This document shows, piece by piece, positions 12,178 to 24,913 of a stretch of 64,000 nt of DNA; the first letter of the stretch is position 1, and every line of letters begins with the position of its first letter. The translations under genes were made by a program, and so were the position numbers. The stretch covers positions 24,571,202 through 24,635,201 of the forward strand of contig NC_092653.1 of the NCBI RefSeq assembly GCF_032118995.1. The letters run 5' to 3'. The stretch is from Asterias amurensis (taxonomy: Eukaryota; Echinodermata; Asteroidea; Forcipulatida; Asteriidae). The notes under the pieces are model-generated. The model had not been told where the DNA came from, ran no database searches, and saw only the letters and a list, made by a program, of their open reading frames with translations.

Positions 12178-12358
12178 ATGACTCCCAAAAATGGCCGACC
12201 GTGTTAGTTCGCAAAGTAAAAGGAAAACCACGCAATTTCGAGGCAAATTTGTGTGGATCATTTTACAACATCTTTCCAACCATTATGTATTTTATAACAA
12301 ACGGTTACAAACGCTTTTTATAGACCAACTCGTCCGATCCAAGACAACGTGTTCCTTT
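12178..12358. mobile_element. Family C element, single arm, duplication copy 2
   Basis: Counterpart of 9772-9956 with a small length difference in the middle (the TTCTACTTTT stretch is absent). Confidence 0.75.
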
Positions 12359-12501
12359 AACGCATGTAATGTTATTTACATAAAATAAGAAAATACTGGA
12401 ACCCACGATCGGGCTAAGCATACTAATTTTGTATCGTTTGGAACCTCCTTAACATCTCCTGCCCTAGTGGTGCCCGATCCAAGGCGTCAAACATGACTTA
12501 A

Positions 12502-12682
12502 AGCCATTGGACCCTTTCGGTAAACAGTATTGCCCAAGGCCCACACTTCGTGTATCAAAACTTCTATATCAAATAACAAACCTGTGAAAATTTAGCCTGG
12601 AGAAAATAACGGGAAAACCCACCATCGTATTCGCGCGTTTCGCCGTGTCATGACATGTGTTTAAAATAAATCCGTAATTCTT
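12502..12682. mobile_element. Family B miniature element, left half, duplication copy 2
   Basis: Same truncated element as at 10110-10302, with a small internal loss near 12598. Confidence 0.8.
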
Positions 12683-13603
12683 TTGACCCAGAGGTGCTCG
12701 GTCCAAGTTGTCAAACATAATGATAATGAAGTAAATTTAATCACAAACAATGGAACCCCCATGAGCGGGCTAAGCACGGGCAAATCATACTAATACCCTG
12801 GTAGCACCATGTTATGCTTTACAAGGTGCTGTGGCACAATTTTGCTGCCGATCGGACCGGGAACACCGGGGCGAAATCCTTCTCTTTTCGATAAGTACAC
12901 TGGGTTTCTTTTATATGCGTTACATAACACATGGGACCAACGGCTTTACGTCCCATCCGAAGGACGAAGCAATGGTTAAGTGACATCATAATTTTGTAAA
13001 GTTAAGAAAACTCCAAAACATCTTTTGACCCAGAGGTGCTCGGTCCAAGTTGTCAAACATAATGATAACGATGTAAGTTTAATCACAAACAATGGAACCC
13101 CCATGAGCGGGCTAAGCACGGGCTAATCATACTAATATTTTGTAACCGTTGGAACCTACTTTATATCTTTGCCTGGTCAAACATCATTTAAAGGGGCATT
13201 ACAGTATTACATTTAGTTTTAGCCCGCAAACGTAAAGTTAAAAAGCAATATAAAGACTAGGAAATAGAGTGCTCTCATAGTGGTGCACAAGGTTTGATAA
13301 ACACACATCTCAACGCGTGTTCAGGCTGTTAAGTCAACTTCTTAGTTTCTGTAAGTCGACTTGGTGAGATAGTTGTAAATAGTTGCGTTAAATAAAAAGT
13401 TTACACTTGGCGCCTCATAAGGGAACGTGTTCCTTTAATTGTTAGTTGTTCGAGCAACAACCCTTTTGATGCTAAATTACCATAATACACATCGAGAAAA
13501 AAATCTTTTTAACAACACTTATTTCATTGACTCAAACGCTGACCTTGACGATATCCGAACACCTTGTGCTTGTTTCTACAAACACTAAATTCTAGTTCTT
13601 CAT

Positions 13604-14065
13604 ACTTCTTCTTCTTCTTCTTCTTCTGACCGTCCCTTGTCCGCTAACAAAAGCGCCTTTTCAAAACTCGTATGAACTTGAAACTTCACACATAGTTAGC
13701 GATTTATTAAGAGAAGAAACTGTGTGAGTTACGTCATTAATTCTTGAGTTATGAATATTCAAAGCTTATTAATTCAAAAAATCATAACTTTTGATCTACA
13801 TGAGGGATTCTTACAATCTAAACATCATCGGAATCGTCATTGAAAACTCCGTAAACGCCCCACAGACATGACCCCATTTCGATGTTGTCTTCCGGCTCAA
13901 AAGAGAGGTTGAAAATTTCAAAATTCACGTCTAAAGAACAACGTAAATCCCCATTCGTATGTGCATAAACATTGCACGTAGGCATACACACAACGTGTAG
14001 TGTATTAGCGGTGCAGCAGAGTCACGCTCCAGTGATCATTCATAGAGCGCGAAAAGGCTTCATGA
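13604..14065 (+). repeat. Dispersed repeat headed by CTT microsatellite, copy 2
   Basis: Same element as 7980-8450, in the same orientation. It lacks the ATGACGTC duplication found in copy 1. Preceded by CCGAACACCTTGTGCTTG, a sequence related to the hairpin array at 7697. Confidence 0.85.
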
Positions 14066-14689
14066 AGAATAGTCTTCCTTCAAGGCGGTTAAAACATACA
14101 TGCCCATTACAATCTTTTCTACAATCATCAATATTTTCTAAGTTCATATTTCCAAAACTACTTAAGCTATTTTGACAATCTATACATCATATGAAAGGGC
14201 TTTACGTACTTTACAGAAATGGATATGTTGGTGAACTTTCGTTGACCTTTTGACCTGTTTATACCAGAAGTGACTGTGAAATGATTTGAAAGGGTGTTGT
14301 TTAATGCCTTTTAGGTTGAAATCATGGAGGAGTAAAGAAATATATATCCTTTGATGCTTTACCATCACAGCATACAAGTCTGGCAAAGGTCTGGTTTAAA
14401 ACAAATATTACCGATGACATCACCAAACATCTTTTACTAGAGTAATCAGGTTGTTTTGACAGTTTTTGCAATTTGAATCATTTATTACAAATCTTGAGAA
14501 CAAAGCAAGGTTTAACTATTTGTTTTTTAATCCAGGCTTTTACTCCCCGGTAACCGAACACCTTGAGTTTGTCCACAAACTCTCAATCTCTAGTTACATA
14601 CATTAATTTTATCAACGCATGATGTCATGCTCTTATTTTGGGTCTGTTCAAAGTTATCCTTACTTTGGCGTACTTTTTAGGTATATTTA

Positions 14690-15125
14690 AAACCTTGGTA
14701 TAGGTCCCCAAAAGCAAAAACCAACGGGCCAAGATTTATATTTTTCGCTTTTTCCTGCTGATCTGAACAAGAGCGGTACAAAGATGTGTCCAATGTGTCG
14801 GTTCGGTGCCGTCGTTGCACAATTGTGACGTCTGATGTAGACTTTGTCTCTAAGATGTCCAACTACGATGTCTTTTCAGAGCCAACGCTCGCACTTAAGA
14901 GATTTACACTTGTTTTACCGGCAAGTTTATTATTTTTTATATTTTCATCCTATTTATTCACACCATGCAAAGTTTTAAACAATACGTAGGGCCTATGTCC
15001 AACTTCGTTTTAGTCACCTCAGATACAAATGTTCATGCAAGGCTTCAAGAGTTGATTCTTGCAACAGAATTATGATTCCAATTCTCTACATGAACGTTGC
15101 GAAGTGCGCCCTCTACTATAGTAAA
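14690..15125 (+). repeat. Local duplication, copy 1
   Basis: Segments TTCCTGCTGATCTG, GTCCAATGTGTCGGTTCGGT, GTGACGTCTGAT and GCGCCCTCTAC recur in order at 15500-15690. Confidence 0.65.
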
Positions 15126-15499
15126 CGAAAACATATGTAGTATACTACTTTGCTTTATACCTCGAAAACGTCTATAAACTACAATCTATCCGAATATGGG
15201 TCTATCTGACAGAGAACACATTTGAATCAGTTGGAATTAGGGTAATCAGTGTCCAGTCCATCCTGACCCATTGATCGGTCGGGTCCATTGTCACCCTGAA
15301 CCCGTTTCACCTCTGTTGTGGGTTTATTCATATAGTATAAAACATTTTGGGTAAAACTACACGATATTGACAATAAAAAAAGAAAAAAATCTATTTTTCG
15401 AAATAAAACATTACGGCAACCATCATAACCAGGTAAACTCCTACGACCACCAATTAAAAATGTTTTTTTGTTTTCCCAGACACACATACATCAGTAAAA

Positions 15500-15690
15500 T
15501 ACCAGCTCCCCGAAAGCAAACACTACTGAGAAAAGATTTATAGTTTTCGCTGTTCCTGCTCATCTGCTTGAGAGCGGTTCAAAGATTATTGTCCAATGTG
15601 TCGGTTCGGTGCCACCATTGTCTTGTGACGTCTGATATAGAATTGGTCTCTAAGACAGCCAACGTTGCAAAGCGCGCCCTCTACGAAAAA
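15500..15690 (+). repeat. Local duplication, copy 2 (shortened)
   Basis: Matches 14690-15125 in order with the middle part missing. Confidence 0.65.
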
Positions 15691-15782
15691 TAAGTGCAAC
15701 GAGTTTAGAAGACTTTTGCTTTACGCCTCGATGAACGACTATAACTTCATCTTTATTATTATATTCCTTGTTTGTTTACTAT

Positions 15783-15965
15783 ACACCCCGATGTGTTTTA
15801 GTACTGTATACTCAGTACTTTCCCGAGCTCTAAAACAGCACAGGCATAATATTACTCGGGTGGGATTCGAACCCAAGACATTTGCAACCCTAGAGCAGCT
15901 CCAACTTTATAAATACCAAGATCCAAGATTGGCCCTGTGATTGGCAACGCTCTCGGCCACTTTTA
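15783..15965 (-). repeat. tRNA-derived SINE-like element
   Basis: Minus-strand GGGTTCGAATCCCACCCGAG is a good box B; the flanking TACTCAGTACTTTCCCGAG is shared with 63809-64000. Confidence 0.6.
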
Positions 15966-15999
15966 CATCTTCAAAAAGCGAAATGTTCCTTTTAGATTA

Positions 16000-17002
16000 A
16001 CGTTTAGTTGCCTGTACATTATCCACTGACTTCCTGTTAATAACTCAGGTAAATACACCTTCTGGAAAAGTAAGTAAAAAGAAAATGTACTTACTCGAAT
16101 CCGATTAATGTATCAGTAACAGCCGAGCTAACCTGTGATTACGCTGGTGTTCGGTTCTCTTCTGGCAGTCATCATTTGCTGCGTAAGGTCAGATCTTGAG
16201 TAGGCCTATATTGGAATTAAAATAGATGAAATGAAGATAATCTATGAAAAAGAGAGTTGAAAGGCGTGTAGGTAAAATAGGATATCATTCACCCAGCGAA
16301 AGACTTCAAGTTCATGCCTTCATGTAGGAAGAAGGATGAGATGAACATGTGCAAAAACATGATAGCATCGGCCGTGAGATTTTAATTGAATTTTTTTATG
16401 TAGGAAGTAATTGTATTTTTAGCTATATCTTTACTGTACAGATTGCGTATACAGTTTGTACATTTAAGGATTTTGAGGATATCTATTTTTGTCATGGTGT
16501 GACTCTAATGCTTCAAATTCCTGTGAATGTTTTTTTTTAATTTGCTACAAACTATTCTATTCTATAGTTACTATATGCTGACTGGTGAGGGGGTGTTTCC
16601 TGGGTGTTCTAAAACTAAAGTTTTCCTCGTAACCCAGTTAAAGGGGATGTAACTTGACCTTGTACCCTATAAGATTCTAGTTTATAAGAGTGTAATTCCT
16701 GGAATTAGACCGCGAATTTAAAACGGAACAAAAGACAAAGATCACACTCGTTTGTTCGGCATTAATTTTTTATAAGCATACTATGGATACATTAAGACAC
16801 AGTAAAAAATAAGCATTGGTACGTCAGAGAACAATTCTACAGTCTGAATGTTTATTAAAATACAAAGGATTTGTTACAACAATTAAAACTTGTGACGAAG
16901 ATGCTATTGTTTACAAACTCCAGTTGCAAATCAAACCCGAATTCAAGCTTACGCATTTACAGAAATTAAATTGAAGGTATAAGTTTGGTATTCGCTGCTT
17001 AA
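16000..17002. other. No gene seen
   Basis: AT-rich intergenic DNA between repeats. Open frames are short and low complexity; no splice-consistent exons were found. Confidence 0.5.
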
Positions 17003-17368
17003 AGCCATTGGACCCTTTCGGTACAGAAAAAAACAAAAAAGTTCACAGATGTACAAATAACTTACAGGGTTTACAGAAGGTAGTGGTGAAATACTTCTTT
17101 TGAAATATTATTCCATGAAATGCTTTACTTTTTGAGAAAACAGTAAAACAATATCAATTCTCGTTAACGAGAATTACGGATTTATTTTAAACACATGTCA
17201 TGACACGGCGAAACGTGCGGATACAAGGGTGGGTTTTCCCGTTATTTTCTCCCGACTCCGATAACCGATTAAGCCCAAATTTTCACAGGTTTGTTATTTG
17301 ATATAGAAAGTGTGATACACGAAGTGTGGGCCTTGGAAAATACTGTTTCCCGAAAGGGTCCAATGGCT
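17003..17368. mobile_element. TTAA-flanked miniature element, family B
   Basis: TTAA on both sides, ends AGCCATTGGACCCTTTCGG and its complement, central palindrome TTCTCGTTAACGAGAA. Just downstream of the second receptor gene. Confidence 0.88.
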
Positions 17369-17824
17369 TTAAATTAATGGCAACCAACAAAAGCATTTGG
17401 CTTGAAGCCTACAGCAGCTTGTGATAGTAGTCAAGAATTGTGAGAAACAATTCACTTCGAATACATCAGAAAGCCGATTTCTTATGAATCGAACGATTGT
17501 CGTTATCCTGAAGAAGCAGAAGCTTCTCCACATTAATATTTATATACAACCTCTGTCATGTGGAATCTGGGACAACTCCAATATTGACTTTGGATTAACA
17601 GCCGGTTGGATTGGTCCGTATCAATGTCGTACTGCTGTATGGTTGGCTTTCAAGCTAACACGATAAAATTCTTTAATTTATTTTTCCTAAAGGTGAATTT
17701 AAGGGCTTTTCTTATTTTGTCCAACCCTTACTGCTTAATTTGTTAATTTATTTAATTATTTATTGATTTACTTTTCTAAATTGAATTTACATTAATAAGG
17801 CTTTCATTCGAAGAATAATATTTC

Positions 17825-20800
17825 CTACGAAATTAACAAAAACAGTGACACAGATACAGTAGCTGCGATGAGAGTCACGAGTGAAGATAAGACAAGGGCA
17901 GCCCGGTCAATCACGAGTGCTACATCCTTCCAGTTAAGAGCCCGATTGGTCTTGTGGTGCGAATCCACAGATCCATCGGCTCCGGCTTGGGTAGACTGGA
18001 TGATGGAGATACCAATGCCAATGTCGCCCTTCTGGTTGCTGATATCTTTTTTAGCACCCACTTGACTGGAACCTGGTTCAAACATCGCGTTAATACCTTG
18101 CTCCTTCGTAGCTGTGCTCACTTTTGAATAGGTCAGACCTTGTCTGCAACTTCGAGTAGTCGTGGATGATCCTTTTGAAGCTTTGTAGCGGACAAACTTT
18201 GACATGTGTTTGAGCACTACGATTTTGACCCATCGTGGTATGGCCTGCCGATTGTCGCGATGAAACAAGTTCAGAACGATCACGGTACATACGATGGAGG
18301 TACTAGCAAGGACTATCATCGGGCAGAAGAAATATCCTGCGATACAAGACAAAAGAAAATCAAATAAAGTTATTGAAATCGAGTGAAATTCAGTCACAAC
18401 TGCACACCGAAACCGTTTTACAATCCCAGATGAACACGCTTGAAAGCTTCAAGCTCCCCGATTATCATTTTTTGAAGATTGAAGTCTGAGTTTAATAATT
18501 TACCCTGCTAAAGCCCCACATACCGGTTAACCTTGAATGCATAATCTGGACCCGCACAATACAACAATGATGAAAGTATCAATTTGCCAAAGTCCGACAC
18601 GACATGTGGTAATATGACAGCTACCGTAACTATTACAAATGTGGAAGGCATTAGCCTCTTTGAGGTATGGTGGACATTATAGAAGTACAATGTTTGGTTT
18701 TGGTGTTTACAGACAAATTTACCCAAACCAAATAATGTCATAGTGTTGGTCAACCAAACCTCAAAATTGTCTTTCTTACCGACCAAAGAAAATGACTCAC
18801 CAATGATAGGTGCATTATCTGAAGTAGGGGGCACAGCGTTGCTGATCAGCTGCTGGAACAGAACCAGTGACAACAGGTTGGCCATACCCAGTGATACTTT
18901 CTCCCCTGACTCAGGGGGCAAGACAAACACCATCAGGTTGATTAGAGAGAGCAGGATACATGGAATGATGATTTGGACAGTGTAGAACATGGGTCTCCGT
19001 CTTAGATAAACGGTATATGTCAGTTCTTGGTAGGGAACGCCATCATAAACAGACTCGCTTCCGTTAACTATGACGTCACGAAGCTCCCAGACCCCAACGT
19101 CTTCGTACAGATTTTTGCTGTCTATCTCCTCTAGTATCTGAAGCTGTAATTCATAGCTGTTGTACACCCATGATGAGAATTTTAGCTTACATACTTGAGT
19201 GTCGAAGGGGAAAAGTCGCGCGTCTATCTTGCAGGAGCTTTTTAGAATGACTTGGGCCTCCCATCTCATCATGCCATTGTAGTTAACGACGACTGAGGTA
19301 TCTTTGTAGCTTTCAAAGTTTTTGTCCATACTACAAAAAAAGGATAGAATCAGAATGTTCAATATTACGTTGATCTGGAAACTCACGTTAAATTGTGTGT
19401 AATTTTTACGTTCATGAAGTTGTATAGAGAGCAATATAATACATAACAATTGACTGTTTCGAGTGACACGGTAAAGCTATGACTCCCGAGGTGATCCCCA
19501 AAGAGTCCTGCACAATACCTCGGTGGTCGAAGCGAGAGTGGTAGCTTACTTAAATCAGCACGAGTAAAAACAGTCAATATTTGTTTTACAACACGGCATA
19601 AGATACATTATAATAGACGCAGGTACAGAGAAACTGATGTTGTAACAGATAGGCCTACAGTACATCGGTTACTACGGGAATAGTACATTGGTTACCATGG
19701 GTAAAGAACACTGGTTGCTACAGGTACATTTTGTTGCCACAGGTACAGTACTTTGGTTGATATGGTTATAGTTGATAGAAACGTATAATTATTTGGTTTC
19801 TACGGGTATGGTACATTCGTTTCTACATGTGTAGTACACTCGTTGCTATTGGTTTAGTACACTGGTTGCTAAAGTTGTTGTTGCTACGGGTATGGTACAT
19901 TTGTTGCTACAAGTAAAGAACATTGGTTGCTTCGGGTATTCTATAATACAATGGTTGCTACGGGTATAGTACATTGGTTGCTACATGTTTAGTACATTGG
20001 TTGATACAGGTAGGTATGATACATCGGTTGCTACGGGTATGGTAAATCGGTTGCTACAGGTATTAGTACATTTTGGTTGCTTTGGGCAGACTATAGAACA
20101 ATGGTTGCTACGGGTATAGTACGCTGCTAAGGGTAGCCCATATAAAATTGTGCTTTTATTACGTTTTGAGTTCACGTACTTCGAAAGAATGAAATATCAT
20201 GAAAGTTACTTTACCTATTGTACAGCGTAATGTCCGGCAACCATATTTTGGATCTTGAAACAAAAAGTCGTTTTACTCTGTTATTTTGGTCAGGATCCCA
20301 GGTCATAAACTCATCCGTCCATTGCTGAAATGAGGAAATAAAGAGAACAAAACCATGCCGATTGTTTTTTTTTAATGATTCGTGAAAAAATTGATAAGGT
20401 TTGACAAAACCTTTATTACCAATAACGATCCGGGATATTGTTATTGGACGTCGTAACATTTTATTGAGGTTACTTTTTGAAACATTGTGGTTTTTAAATG
20501 AAACAAAGTGCACATTAACGTATTTCAACAATGCAAATTACATGCTTCAGGTACATTTATCTTGTGTATTCTGAACTTGACAAGCAAGAATATTGTGATC
20601 AAAAAAGAAGGTTATTTTGTGGCATAACAGCTTCTTGGAAATCCTAGCATGTTGATTTGTTATGGGAGAACATTAGGTTTAAATAAAACCATATAAGGCC
20701 AACCCATCCCTACATCACGCTCATCCACTTTCGGCCCTCCTTATGATAAGAACAAAATAATAATAAAAACAATAACGAGATACAAAACAACACTATGAAC

Positions 20801-22074
20801 AGCTTTTCTTACCTGAACGAACCACGTTCCAATCTCAAGAGTTTGATGTTTTTCATTCTGTAACAGATAAAACAATATTGGTACTAAAAACAAAACAAAA
20901 ATCGTAAATTTTGATTTTAAAGCTGAAGTCATAGATTGTGTGTTCGAAACAAGCAGTTTTAAAAAGGCAGTGGACACTACTGGTAATTACTCAAAATAAT
21001 TATTAGCATAAAACCTTAATTGGTAACGAGTAATGGGGAGAGGTTGATAGTATAAATGGGTGTGGGAATTGGCTCCCTCTGAAATTACGTAGTTTTCGAG
21101 AAAAAAAGTAATTTTCAACAAATTTTATTTCGAGACCTTAGATTTAGAAATTGAGGTCTCGAAATCAAGCATCTGAGAGCACACAACTTCGTGTGACCAT
21201 GGTGCGACAAGGATGTTTTTTTCTTTCATTAATATCTCGCAACTTCGACAACCGATTGAGCTCAAATTTTCACAGGTTTGTTATGTTATGCATATACCAA
21301 CTGTAAAGAATATAGTCTTTGACAATTAATAATAGTGTCCAGTGTCTTCAAGTAATGTTTGAAGAATAGGTGTAGACAACAATAAATAGTTCTTAACTTC
21401 AGTTATAACCGAGCTGTTACAGTCATGGTGTGAAATCTCATTTGAATATGAAATGTTAAACAGTTCCTACATAATTTTCAAGTTATCTTCTAACATAAAA
21501 AGAAAACTGTTCTTACCAATTCTATAACTTGTGTAAGTAAAAACATAAACTCCACACGGATGGCATCTGATGCATTTCTGACCGGCCGTAAAGTGGTGAA
21601 CTCATAGCCATCAAGTAAACTCCTCAGTAAATGTTGGGTGCTCCTTTGACCAAAACATTCTGCGAAGAAGAATTTAAAACAGATTTTCCATTTAGCTTTG
21701 TTCGTGTATAACGTACCGGCTTAGGAAACAGCTACATTTTTACAATTAACTTATATGTTTGTAAATCTTAAGGGGGGAAACCCAAGACATGCTAAACAGT
21801 AACATTTTCCCGTTACTGTTTTTCATAAAGGCTGATTTTTAGAAATTTGGTTCCACTTTGTCGTTGTTTACTATTTCATTCCCACTATACTAGGCCTCCT
21901 CTGCAATGTTTGAGCTGAAAAATGAACTCATGTGACAATTTATGACAAATTTTAATTATCAAACAGCTGTTTGTATGTCCCATCTTTCTCCACTGTACCC
22001 TACCAAGTAAATCACATTGATGGTTACTTACCGTGCATCAATGCTGCGGCTGTTAACAAGTGGCTCAAATTCAT
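17825..22074 (-). CDS. Cys-loop ligand-gated cation channel subunit (nAChR type), paralogue 2
   Basis: Six coding exons on the minus strand: 22032-22074, 21517-21659, 20813-20857, 20215-20324, 18801-19330 and 17825-18336, closing to 460 residues. Exons 2, 3 and 4 have exactly the same lengths (143, 45, 110) and all introns the same phases as in the gene at 1421-7347, so the two are tandem duplicates. A short signal peptide (MNLSHLL) is followed by loop A WLPDITLYN at about 105-113 with the aromatic Tyr kept, Cys-loop C147-C161 with FPFD, TM1 about 228-250, TM2 about 259-279 after GEK, TM3 292-316 and TM4 at the C terminus. Loop C (NGSESVYDGVPYQEL) has no vicinal cysteines; NGS is a possible glycosylation site there. 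The TM3-TM4 loop is short, about 110 residues. Expected role: subunit of a cation-conducting pentameric receptor; ligand not predictable. A likely poly(A) signal is AATAAA at 17759-17764 (minus), about 60 bases past the TAG stop. Confidence 0.93.
19640..20135 (+). repeat. Degenerate tandem repeat, about 21-bp unit, in receptor 2 intron
   Basis: Repeated GGTTGCTACGGGTATAGTAC with variable bases, roughly twenty units, in the intron between exons 18801-19330 and 20215-20324. Confidence 0.85.
20963..21350. mobile_element. Family A miniature element in receptor 2 intron
   Basis: Left end AAGGCAGTGGACACTACTGG after TTAA; the right end GTGTCCAGTGTCTTCA has lost the TTAA. The central palindrome is kept. 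Lies between the exons at 20813 and 21517. Confidence 0.8.
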
Positions 22075-22421
22075 CGTATATACGGTCCTCGAAACATCCA
22101 CCTAGATGAGCGACTTTAGCCGAATATCCACCCGTTGACAATCCAGTGGAAAGTAATTAGGCTATCGATGAAGCTTTAATATTCGCTGCAAGGCTATGCA
22201 CCGAGCTTGATTCAAGATCAAAACAAGCTTTACTCTAACGCAGGGTGTGGTTTATCACATGAAGAGTCGTTTAGACAGTCTCTCTCGAGAGTTTATTGCC
22301 GTGTGTTTTCAAAGCAGTATTCATTTTAATTTGGGGTTCACCATACAAGCTTTCAATACACGACAGTTCAGGACGCGCACAGTTTAAACAAGCTATGATA
22401 GGGGAGCAGTATTTAGATTAA

Positions 22422-22799
22422 AGGCAGTGGACACTATTGGTAATTACTCAAAATAATTATTAACATAAAACCTTACTTGGTGACGAGTAATGGGGAGAGG
22501 CTGATGGTATAAAACACTGTGAGAATCGGCTCCCTCTGAAGTGCCATAGTTTTTGAGAAAGACATAATTTTCAATGAATTTGATTTCGAGACCTCAAGTT
22601 TAGAACTTGAGGTCTCGAAATCAACCATCTAAACACACACAACTTCGTGTGACAATGGTGTTTTTTCTTTCATTATTATCTCCCAAGTTCGATGACCGAT
22701 TGAGCTCAAATTTTCACAGGTTTATTATTTTATGCATATGTTGAGATATACCAACTGTGAAGGCTAGTCTTTGACAATTACCAATAGTGTCCACTGCCT
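22422..22799. mobile_element. TTAA-flanked miniature element, family A (well preserved)
   Basis: Clean TTAA on both sides, ends AGGCAGTGGACACTATTGG and its complement, and a central hairpin with a stem of about 18 bases around TTTAG. Located just upstream of the second receptor gene, so it could lie in its 5' region. Confidence 0.88.
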
Positions 22800-23337
22800 T
22801 TAACGGTATAATACACTTATCAAAATGCCATACCCATCCTCAACCAACAAATATGCCACCATCCTTCAGTCTTTCATCCATATTAATTTTGATATGAAGA
22901 TATCATGCAGAAGAAATAAATTGGCTCTCAATTAAGGCATGAACAAACGAGTCAAATCAAATACCTACTCGAGTAATTCATAACCACCTTATAACCAAGG
23001 GAAACAGCTTATACGTTTAAACCAGTAATGAGACACTTAATAGACGTAAAGTAATTGAAAGCCTCTCTGTTTGCACCGTTTTATTAGTAGCAAGGACCTG
23101 TCAACAGATTGGGCGCTTTTGGGCTATATAAAGCGTTTGTTGTGAAAATATTGTGACGAGAAAGATAAGTTAAAAGTATTGAAAATGAGAGTTTTTTCAA
23201 AAAAAAATTTTTCCAATCACAAAACAACTGTAAACAAATCGCCATGATTTATATCTCGACTTTTGTTGATAATTAATTATAAGAAATGTTAAATTTTTGA
23301 TCGGGGATAAAGAATATTAACTTTTGTTTTTTTTTAC

Positions 23338-23405
23338 CCAAACACCGATGTGTGTTAAATACTCGGGTTGGATTCGAACCCACGACCCTTCCTTGCAATT
23401 GATAA
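23338..23405 (-). repeat. Fragment of the same SINE-like element
   Basis: ACACCGATGTGTGTTA and GGATTCGAACCCACGACCCT match 63820-63920. Confidence 0.5.
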
Positions 23406-23887
23406 TTGTTTATCTAAGTTATGTACCGCGATATTTCAAACAGCATACCCAGTAAAAATCTTAAACATTGTGTCATGTTTCTGTTCTTGGAATATCTCGA
23501 TACGATCACCTGTTCCATTCGATTTTACTTCATCGAAATATTATTTCGTCATGTGTGAGTTGCAATTAACTATTCACCCATGATATTATTTAAGATACAA
23601 TAGGAGTAATTGGCCCCATCATGCATGTGAAGCGTACCAATTGTTTCATTGACATCGTCAATTATTAATTCATGCATTTTACGCAGCACCACAAACAACA
23701 AATAACGGGGAAGGAGGGCAAACAGTGGAGCGGTATGTCGCAATAAAAGTCCATGTATTTTAAAGACTAGACTGCGCATTGGCATGTTAGTGCTACTTTT
23801 GAACGTCTATACTTTATTTATTAGCAGCAACCACGCAAAACTCCTCAACAGATACGCTATCAAACGAAGGCTAACCATGGAGGTTAA

Positions 23888-24041
23888 AGACAATGGATGG
23901 ACACTATCGGTAATTGTCACAGACCAGTCTTCTTACTTGGTGTATCTCAACATATGCATGAAACAACAAACCTGTGAAAGTTTGAGCTCAATCGGTCGTC
24001 GAAGTGAGTAAATAATGAAAGAAAAAACACCCTTGTCACAC
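23888..24041. mobile_element. Family A miniature element, left fragment of a split copy
   Basis: Begins after TTAA (23884-23887) and reads family A sequence up to TTGTCACAC, where the 4,588-bp element begins. The missing half resumes at 28630 with the same nine bases. Confidence 0.85.
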
Positions 24042-24913
24042 TAGCCTTGATCAAGGCGCTACAACCAGCCGCGACCCGCAAAATCCCAGTCCCAATCACT
24101 GAATTCCGCCAGCGCACTCCCATACACAACACAGTGCATATAATACGGGTACAGTGTATTTACACACCTGTACCTACTGTACATACACATTACCATCTAC
24201 ATGTATATGGTACACGTACGGTACATGAGTATTTCTAAAGTAGCGCCTTGATGGTTCTGTAACAGCAAAAATTTAGGGCGGAGCTCATTATGCTAATATT
24301 TACTAACAAACCGGTCTCATTGGTTGTTGGTTGACCTATAAACTCTCGCTGCGATATCCATCACAACGTTCTCCAAGCACACGCACGTGCTCTCCGACGT
24401 AACAACAAACCTTGTAGCTGCTGCGCAAAAAATTGCGATGGCGGCGGGCGCGAGGGAGAAGTTGTGTACTAAGTTGTGTACTGTATATCAATTGTACGGT
24501 GTATAATTTGCAACAGTACATCGTGGCACAGCTGCAGAAGCTTTCAACAAAATAAAACAACCAGGTTAATGCACCAATCATGGATTTAGAAATAATAAGG
24601 AAGAAAATTAGACCGTACATTGTGTGAAATGTGTTTGAGAAAGGTTCAAAAAGTATCAAGGTGTCATGGGTTTCCGGCAATCAATGGCAACTTGGTTAGA
24701 ATTCTTAGATGTTGGGCATACTCATCCTTGAAGCACAAAAACTTCATTACTGTTTTCCCCATTTCAGACCAGATGAGATAAGAAAACCAGCTGTTTATTT
24801 TGTCTAGACATATTATTTGTAACGTTTCTCGCGGTAAATCAAAGTTGGGGATCGAAAATAAATTATGTGTTGGTCGAAAACATACCAGACGGTTGAAGGT
24901 GGCGTGTGGCTTA

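Larger units (their letters stand above)
11470..13371. repeat. 2.4 kb local duplication, copy 2
   Basis: Partner of 9050-11357; holds the empty TTAA site. The left part is more diverged than the right, so exchange or conversion may have refreshed the right part. Confidence 0.88.

Noticed and set aside
18508-18800. Continuation of the receptor 2 exon past the TM2 region
   Set aside because: A GTGAGT donor at 18800 joins in frame to TM3 at 18336; the read-through translation does not resemble a TM3 segment.
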